A DNA stretch of 64,000 bases from Spiroplasma litorale (lineage in GTDB: Bacteria > Bacillota_I > Bacilli_A > Mycoplasmatales > Mycoplasmataceae). Under the pieces are notes generated by a model that did not search any database, had not been told where the DNA came from, and saw only the letters and a program-made list of their open reading frames with translations. The number at the start of each line of letters is the position of its first letter. The first letter of the stretch is position 1. Position numbers and translations under genes: made by a program. The stretch is taken from assembly GCF_001267155.1 (NCBI RefSeq), contig NZ_CP012357.1:744001-808000 (forward strand), in the 5' to 3' direction. Shown here piece after piece: positions 57,149 through 64,000 of this stretch.

Positions 57149-58447
57149 TTAAAGCATCTTATCCATTGCAAATAATAGTAAGTTTCATGTTTTTTGAACA
57201 AACCCTCTTACTTGATCATTAAACTCAATTCAAGGATTAAAACCAAGTTTAGTTCTATTATTATAATTATTTGTAACTTTATCAATATCATCAACAACAA
57301 CATTATCTTTATTATTTTTATCAAATTCAATAATATTATTTTGATCATAACTTATATAAATGTATCTTAAGTCTGTTGTACTATAAGTCAATGCTATTAT
57401 TCTCAAATCATAAAAAGAACCATATTTGTAAGCATAATATAATAATGAACCTGGGGTTGCTCCACCCCCTCCACCTTCTTTGTGTGAGAATACATTATCA
57501 ATACCTTCTAATGGATATGCTTTTACATTATACATACTTGAGTTGGGATCAATAAAATCAATGTAGTTAAGTCCAATTTCAACATAGAACTTAATTAAAT
57601 TACTTGCAATATAACATAATAGATTTTCATCATTGAAATTATATTGATTTCAATCCCATAATTTATATTGAATAAATTCATTTGATGTATGGGTAATAAT
57701 TCTAATACCAAGACTACTTCTATGATATTTAGGATCATAAATACTTAAGACTCTACTGTCTGAGTCTTTTTTTGCTATTAGTTTTAATGTAATATTTTGA
57801 TTATTTCATTTAGTAATTGTATCTTTATTTACTTTTGAAGACGTTTTATAAAAAATATTATCAGTATTATTAAAATTTATTAATTTATAATATTCTTTAT
57901 TTTGATAATTTCTTTTTTCTGAATCATCAATATTTAAAATATTAAGCAAAGAATTTGGGTCTTCTTTGTTAATATACAAAGTATATCCTGCATTTTCAAG
58001 TGCTGTAAAATTTGATATTTCATATCTACCAATTTCATTTAATTCTGATGCACAAGGAGAGTTATGCCCCATAACTTGTAAACCTAAATAGATATCATCA
58101 ATTAACTCACTTTTATATTTAAGTGGTTTTTTTTGTTCAAAACTAGCGTTTATATAATCCATATTCCCATCAATAACTCTATTCATTATGTTATTTAGAT
58201 TAACTTTGTAGTTTCAATCATATGCAGAAGCATATGATTGTGAACCTTCTAGTAAATTATATCAATTTGCTCTAAATCTTGGGTCTAATTTTAAATCCTC
58301 AAAATTAAGTAAATTAGATAATGCTGTTGCATAACCATTTGCATTAGTTGTCTTTTTTACAAGCCAAATTATTGATGATATAGGTACTGAGAGTAGACAA
58401 AATAAACTCAATATCATCAATGAAATTGATTTTCATTTTTTTTTCAT
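57149..58447 (-). CDS. Exported protein of unknown function, first in the GH85 operon
   Basis: A 432-residue protein with one N-terminal membrane segment (SISLMILSLFCLLSVPISSI) and no lipobox, so it is probably anchored with the rest outside. The body has SQSYASAYDWNYKVNLNNIM, a GHNSPCASELN segment and a Gly-rich loop (KEGGGGGATPGSLLYY), none of which I can assign. It lies 17 bases before the ATPase gene and is co-transcribed with it. It may be a substrate, a receptor or an assembly factor of the transporter. The start is ATG at 58447 with in-frame TGA Trp at codon 5. Confidence 0.75.
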
Positions 58448-58515
58448 TTTTTATTCCCTAAAATTTCCTTCTAATTATGTAAAAATATAATATCATAAAT
58501 TTTATAATAAAAAAA

Positions 58516-58546
58516 ATCAATACAAATTTTAAAAGTTTGTATTGAT
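58516..58546 (-). terminator. Terminator upstream of the GH85 operon
   Basis: ATCAATACAAA pairs with its complement over a 9-base loop; on the minus strand eight T follow. It closes the transcript from 58582. Confidence 0.8.
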
Positions 58547-58581
58547 TTAGAAACAATAATATAATTTTATTTTAAAAAATT

Positions 58582-59148
58582 TTATCTAAATTTTGAATTT
58601 ACTAATGATGCTCCAACAACATGCCCAATTAGAACTATTACAATTAAAGCTGTTGATATAAAGTAACTTGAACCAATTTTATACACATCTATGCCTCAAG
58701 CTTTATTCAAATCACTTGTTAAACCACAAATTCCTGCAAGATATAAAACTGCAAAAATAGCTATAAATATTGTAAATAATATATCCATAATTAATTGAAC
58801 TTTATTATTTATCAAATCTTCTTTTTTGAAACTTACAGCATAAATAGTTATATTGTAAATAAAATAAATTAATGAGAAAACAAATGCTAGTAATGAAAAA
58901 ATAAAAATTCCTTTTGATAATCCACTGAACATTCCTGAATCTGTATCGTTATTAATTACTCTAAATCCAGAGGTTATTGACTCCATGTTACTTGCAGCAG
59001 TTGTTTTATCTCCTCATCCTTTAAAATATCAATATTCTGTTCCCTCAACTTTAATACTTGTCCCAATTGCTAAAACTGATATTGTAATGATTAATTAGAC
59101 AATTCCAGAATAAATCATTCTTACTAAAAATTTCTTATTTAGACTCAT
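58582..59148 (-). pseudogene. Multi-helix membrane protein with in-frame stop
   Basis: A 188-codon frame that starts after AAGGAAA (MSLNKKFLVRMIYSGIV) and is stopped by TAA at codon 18 (59095). Beyond it the frame runs on through ITISVLAIGTSIKVEG, EYWYFKGWGDKTTAASN and three hydrophobic segments (IFIFSLLAFVFSLIYFIY, QLIMDILFTIFIAIFAVL, FISTALIVIVLIGHVVG). It resembles tetraspan-like membrane proteins by layout only. The final 97-residue part after the ATG at 58986 could be made separately, but no ribosome site stands out. Confidence 0.65.
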
Positions 59149-59348
59149 ACTATTTTCCTTTCTGTAAAGATTATTCTTTACATATAAGGATTATACACTT
59201 ATAAATATGTAAACTTCAATGATTATCAACTAATAACTGGTTTATAAATTTAATTTAAGATTGATATAGACTTGAATATTAATTTTAAGCCCTTAAATAA
59301 AGGGTTAAAACTAATTATTTTTATATTAACAATTATTTATAAAATTAA

Positions 59349-59921
59349 TTAAGATAATTTAATATTTTTAAAAAATATTTTTGAAGCAAAAAAACTTCCT
59401 TTTCCTGTATCACTTAACTCTAAACTAAATTCATAAATGCTAAATTGAAATAATGAATCACCTTTTGAACCTTTTATAGTTGATACATATACTGTTATTT
59501 TTAAACTATTTTCAGTTGTTTCGTTAATTGTCTGTAGTGAAGAAACTTCATTAAAAATTTCATTTAAATCTTTACCTAAAAATTCCATTGAATCTTTTGG
59601 CATTGATTCAAAAATTAAAACTTGTCCATCAACATTACCAAAACTATATTTACCTCAATTAAATTTATCAGTTAAATCTAAATAATCTTCTCCTAGTTTA
59701 TTATCAATTACACTAACTGGATGATGTTCGTTTCCTTCTTCATAATTAAAAATATTTGTTTTAGTTTTATCTATAAATAAATTAACTACGTCTTTGTTAC
59801 TTTTTCCGTCTTTAAAAGTAAGCTCTTTTGAGTTATCTGCACATGAAACTACATTTGATGATAATGTTGCAGATGATGATATTATTCCTAATGATCCTAA
59901 TATGCTTAAAATTTTTTTCAT
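59349..59921 (-). CDS. Lipoprotein of the 198-residue family, copy 3
   Basis: A 190-residue lipoprotein with lipobox Cys27 (NVVSC). LTFKDGKSNKDVVNLFIDKTKTNI and VYVSTIKGSKGDSLFQFSIYEFS match the family members at 33288 and 35515, though more distantly. The frame is intact with one TGA Trp codon, and the start follows AAGGAGAA. Function unknown, surface anchored. Confidence 0.82.
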
Positions 59922-60008
59922 AATTTCTCCTTGTTAAATACATTATAATATTAACAAAAATATTTACTTAAATAAAAAATAATAACACTTTAAAATTTAT
60001 TTCACAAA

Positions 60009-60040
60009 AAAACTATTTATTATAAATAATAAATAGTTTT
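60009..60040. terminator. Terminator of the repeat lipoprotein
   Basis: AAAACTATTTATTA pairs with its complement over a 4-base loop. It lies 16 bases after the stop of the pseudogene at 60056. Confidence 0.75.
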
Positions 60041-60055
60041 ATGGTTTTATTTTTC

Positions 60056-61765
60056 TTATAAACTACTTGCAAAAGTAAAAGTTACAGGTATATCTTCATC
60101 TGTATATGATGCATTTCATTTTGCTTTAACTGTTGCACTTGTATCAGTCATGTTTGTTACATCAAAGTGAGAAGAATAAAAATTCAAATTCTCATCAGCT
60201 ACTCCATTTTTAATAGTAATGCTTTTTTAATTGCATCAATTTTATCACTTTCACTATTACTTACTGGCGTGAGTTCACCTAAATCTCTAACTTTTAATAC
60301 TGATGAATATTTTTTTACTTTAAGTTTAATAATTCCTTCACCTTTACAATGTACACCATCAATATCATCTTCTTTTCCTGGTTTTGCAGTTACTCTCATG
60401 TTTGCAATTGTAGTGTTTTCTGTTGGTTCGGCCACAACATTACCATTACTATCTAAAAATTCGATATTTGCTACATCTTTCATTTGTTCAAGACTTATAA
60501 CAAAGCCAATCATTACCGCCATATCTAATAAAGGTTTTACAAAACCATCAAAAGTTGTTAAAATATCTTCTTTTTTATAACTTTTAATCATAAGTTTTTC
60601 CAATGTTTACACTATTTGGTCTACCTGCTGCTCCTAAACCTTTTCCATCAATTACATCTTTAAGCATTGAAACATCAAAACTAATTCTAAAATTATATTT
60701 TACATCAACAGTACCTGTAAATTTTATTGATTTTAGTTTAGCTTTTAAAGAAGTATCTTTATTTGAAGGACTTTTTACATAGTCAAGATCACTAGTTTAA
60801 ATTTCAAAACCTGGGTTTTTTAAGTTAATTACTTCAACAATTTCAACAAGATCTATACTAGTCATTAAATCGGTTTTACCAATTATATCACCTAAATCTT
60901 TTGCTTTAATATCTCCTATATTTTGTTTTTTAAAGTAGCTGTAATCTATTTCAACTTTTCCTGAAAAATATTTCGATCCGCTTTTAGCTTTTAAGGTTGC
61001 TTTTTGTTTTGTTGGGTTTCCTTCCAATTCAACTTCAGCTTTTTTAGGTTCTCAATCATCATTTTTACTATTTATTGGAGTAATAATTTCACTTAAAACT
61101 GGTAAGTCTTTTATTCCTCCGATATCTCCGAGAGATTTAATAGGTAATGTAGATAAATCTTTTATGTTTAGTTTTGTATAAACATACTCAACTTCAACAC
61201 TTCCTGTAAATTTTGTAGATGTTGAAAGTGCTTTAATTTTTGTTTTTGTTGCAGAAATCTGACCATCAACCTCAACTTCTGAAGAAGTTAAACCGTAGTT
61301 ATCATTAATTTTGTTAATTTGTTTAACAATTTCATCTAAAGTAGGTAACTCTGCTTCTCCTTCGAAATTTCCCAATTCTTTTGTTGGAAGCCCACTTAGG
61401 TCTTTGGCACTAATTTTTGAATAACTATATGTAACCTCAACACTTCCTGTAAATTTTGTAGAAGCATCTAAAGCTTTTAATTTTATAGTTTTAATTGATT
61501 GAGTTCCATCAATTACTACATCACTTGTTTTTAAACCATAATTTGAGTTTTTATTATTTATAGCACTAACAATTAGGTCTATTGTTGGAAAATCAGTTGT
61601 CCCCTCTTTGTTACCAAGTTGCTTTGTATTTAATTTTGATAAATCTGTTTTGGTTGTTGTGGCATTTCCATCTGACGCCTTATCATCACTATTACATGAA
61701 ACAACAACAGTTCCACTTGTTGATATTAATCCTAAAGTTGCTATTAAACTTAATAATTTTTTCAT
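60056..61765 (-). pseudogene. Triple-repeat lipoprotein fused to a PGKED-like end, broken
   Basis: The signal peptide has Cys24 (VVSC). Three tandem copies of the 75-residue module follow (LNTKQLGNKEGTTDFPTID, LPTKELGNFEGEAELPTLDE, LPIKSLGDIGGIKDLPVLSE; each ends in a FTGSVEV-type strand) plus a diverged fourth. A TAA stops the frame after NPGFEI (60797). Further on it resembles the secreted protein at 38944 (NIEFLDSNG, TAKPGKEDDIDGVH), with shifts near 60595 and 60205 before the end FTFASSL. It shows that the two families were joined in one protein. Dead as sequenced, although the first 322 residues could still be made. Confidence 0.82.
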
Positions 61766-61806
61766 AAATTATTCTCCTTCTTTTTTTTACAAAACTAGAT
61801 AAAAAA

Positions 61807-62208
61807 TTAGAATTTGAAGAATAGAATTACCGTACCTTTCTTTTTATCTCTTAATTTTTGGTTTAATAATTTAAAAACCTTCATTGTTTTTTCATTTTTA
61901 TATGAAGTTATTGAAACTAGTAAAAAATTTTGAAATACAAAGTTTTCATAAAAATAATTGGTATCATAATTTATATTTAAAAAATTAATAAAATTATCAA
62001 TTACTTCTAAATTAAAATTGTTTTCTATAATTTTAATTTTTTTGCTTTTACACAAAAAGATAAAAGATAAAAATAGAGAAAATATTACTAAGTTTAATAT
62101 TAAAAACACAGACAGCAATAGTAAAAAAGAAACAAATAAATCATAATTATCGTTACAATCATAAAGACTAAAAAACTCACAAATTTTTAATGAAACTATT
62201 GGAGTCAT
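61807..62208 (-). CDS. Small membrane-anchored protein
   Basis: A 133-residue protein with a hydrophobic segment at about 28-55 (FVSFLLLLSVFLILNLVIFS and on), and a cytoplasmic or outer part of about 75 residues with no recognised motif (DNFINFLNINYDTNYFYEN). I do not recognise it. It follows a broken membrane protein gene by 48 bases. No strong ribosome site is visible, which lowers confidence. Confidence 0.5.
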   Translation of the reverse strand: MTPIVSLKICEFFSLYDCNDNYDLFVSFLLLLSVFLILNLVIFSLFLSFIFLCKSKKIKIIENNFNLEVIDNFINFLNINYDTNYFYENFVFQNFLLVSITSYKNEKTMKVFKLLNQKLRDKKKGTVILFFKF

Positions 62209-62256
62209 AATAAAAATATAGTTTTTTAATAATTTTATGTTTTTTTCTAATAAAAA

Positions 62257-62511
62257 TTATAACAAATGATCATTATATAGGCTAGTTTTATATTCGTTTA
62301 TTATTTTTACTAATAATGAAAATTTTCACATTAAGAAAGAAGAAAATAATATAATACAGGTTATAAAAATAAAGTTGTTAAAGTGCTGTATTATTTTTAT
62401 ATTTTTAAATAATTCTATATTGAATTCAAAAATCGTATTTAAAAAATATATTGATGCTAAAAACAACAATATATTTAATATAACTTTCTTTCCTTTTTTT
62501 TATTTTTTCAT
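62257..62511 (-). pseudogene. Small membrane protein with an early stop
   Basis: An 84-codon frame with two hydrophobic segments (VILNILLFLASIYFLNTIF and FNNFIFITCIILFSSFLMW). TAA is the fourth codon (ATG AAA AAA TAA), next to an A8 tract, so it cannot be made from this start. It may have formed a pair with the gene at 61807. Unrecognised. Confidence 0.5.
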
Positions 62512-62634
62512 TTTAATCATTATATAACTTTATAAATATAAGTCAATTATTAGTGTACTTTAAAAATACCATTATATATGGATTAAAATAGAATTTAATT
62601 ATTTATTTTATTTTAGTATTATAAAAAAATTTAA

Positions 62635-63936
62635 TTAAAAAATTAGTCCTTCAATGTATTCTCTAATATTATGAAGTGCATTATTTTGCATTTTTTCACG
62701 TGCAATTCTTATATCATCTACACGTTTTAAAATACTTGATTCATTTTCCTTTATTCTTTCAAAACTATCTTCAAATATTTTTAGTAATTTTGGTAAATGT
62801 ATTTCTTTTCAATTATTAAACTCTTTAATTTTTTCATCATAGTTTGTGATTAACTTTTGAGATTCATATTTATTTTCTATTTTTATAATACTTCTAATTA
62901 TTTGACCTATAAAGACAAAGTTATCAGGATCACTAAGGTAAATATTAGGATTTAAATCTGATTTTTTAAATGGAATACCTGGGTATTTTTTATTGAAGGA
63001 TGTGGCGACTATAATTCCATATTTTGAACCTTGTTTTGCCATGTCTTCAATAAGTTTTTTTTCTCACACATTACTTCACTCTGCATTTTTAACTTCATAA
63101 ACAATTTTACCTATTAGTTTTGAGTCTAAAATTACTTCTTGTAAATAATCAGCTTTTTTATCTTGAGAAGTTATTTTTGTAACTCTATCTTCTTCAAAAA
63201 CCTTAAGCAATTCGCCATGAACGTCGTGCTCAAAATTTTCTCCTTTTGTTTTATTTTGTATAACTTTATTTGTTGCATTTGCTATTTCTAATTGCAATAT
63301 TTTATCATTATATGTTTTAATTTCATATTCATACTTATTCTCAATTTCTTTTTGTTTTTGAAGAAACTCGGCTTGTTTTTCCGCTAAAATTTTTTCAAGT
63401 TTAATATTGCTATTTGTCAGTTCTATATTTTGGTCATTTATTATTTTATTTAGTTTTTCAAGCTCTATTTGTTTAGTTTTATTAAATAATGCTTCTTTTT
63501 CAAGAATAGTGTTTTCAAGAGTACTTTTGTTATTTTCTACTAAAATATTTAATTTAGAAATTGTATCTTTTAATTGATCAATTTCTTTTTGTTTGTTACT
63601 ATTAATTTCAATTTCTTTTTTTGACAATAATACTTCGAAATTTGATTTTGCATTATTTAGTTCTATTTCTTGATTTTTAATTAATAAATTTAGTTTATCA
63701 ATTTCTTTTTGTTTTTCTTTATTAAATTCATTTTCTTTTAAAGCAAGTTGTTTGTCAATTTCAATTTTTTGACTATCTTTAAATTCTTCAGTTAATTGTT
63801 TTTTGATACTCTTTATATATTCTTCTCTGTGGTTATCAAATATTGTTTTTAAATTTGCTAAAATTTTTTCATTTTTATCAAAATCTTCTTCTGTAATTTT
63901 ATGCCCACAGTTAGGGCAATTAAAAAATAAATTCAT
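62635..63936 (-). CDS. DUF2130 coiled-coil protein with nuclease-like domain
   Basis: A 433-residue protein. The N-terminus has CPNCGHKIT, a single Cys-x2-Cys that may be half of a metal site. Residues about 35-240 are a long coiled coil of Lys/Glu/Gln repeats (KQKEIDKLNLLIKNQEIELN and similar). The DUF2130 core follows: KGENFEHDVHGELLKVF, KKADYLQEVIL and GKIVYEVKNAEWSNVWEKKL, with the D...E-x-K pattern of PD-(D/E)xK nucleases. The start follows TAGGAGGG. Role unknown; its relatives are often beside DNA-processing genes. Confidence 0.85.
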
Positions 63937-64000
63937 TAGTTTTCCCTCCTAAATCAAAAATAATAAATTTGATTTATTTATTAGTTTTTTAGTGATTAGA

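Overview
The window is AT-rich (homopolymer-rich, very few G/C-ending codons) and can only be read with genetic code 4: almost every long gene contains in-frame TGA codons at positions where the protein families have Trp (for example the WVTD and IDWK motifs of the transposase). Together with the many PTS sugar operons, the absence of biosynthetic genes and the large family of lipoproteins beginning MKKLLSI...SCG, this points to a Mollicute of the Spiroplasma/Mesoplasma/Entomoplasma group, probably plant- or insect-associated. No tRNA, rRNA or CRISPR array was recognised.

Layout. 1-3651: a hexitol-type PTS operon (SDR dehydrogenase, mannitol-family IICB) divergent from a glucose-superfamily PTS IIBC. 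3670-4931: IS3-family element, copy 1. 4987-5741: dead RpiR regulator. 5839-13379: a four-gene minus-strand cassette that looks like a restriction/defence island: PLD-nuclease/DEAH-helicase/DUF3427 protein, M.SssI-like cytosine-5 methyltransferase, a HEPN-DUF262-DUF1524 protein and an unrecognised 221-residue protein. 13792-18319: mannitol operon mtlA-mtlR-mtlD. 18670-25272: lactose / tagatose-6-phosphate regulon (lacR, lacA, lacB, lacE, lacG, lacF, a small membrane protein, and a divergent class II aldolase). 25497-28770: a lipoprotein and rmuC. 28866-33104: amino-sugar operon (DeoR regulator, agaS, small membrane protein, IICB PTS). 33288-43611: lipoprotein region with IS copy 2, a broken polysaccharide deacetylase, a tandem duplication of Ig-like lipoproteins and several pseudogenes. 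43740-49393: beta-glucoside-type operon (RpiR, IIABC PTS, GH1 phospho-glycosidase, NagB-like deaminase). 49518-51816: broken lipoproteins. 51836-59148: operon for an exported GH85 endo-beta-N-acetylglucosaminidase lipoprotein, an ABC transporter and an exported protein of unknown function. 59349-62511: lipoproteins, mostly broken. 62635-63936: DUF2130 coiled-coil/nuclease-like protein.

How it works together. The PTS operons feed hexitols, beta-galactosides, beta-glucosides and amino sugars into glycolysis. GH85, the AgaS operon and the NagB-like deaminase suggest use of host glycoprotein amino sugars. The lipoprotein genes show signs of antigenic or expression variation: tandem duplication, a poly(A) tract filling a promoter spacer, homopolymer frameshifts, a covarying 5-prime leader hairpin, and a high fraction of interrupted genes. 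The strongest candidate for an undescribed system is the 5839-13379 cassette, in which the methyltransferase also has a poly(A)16 tract in its putative promoter.
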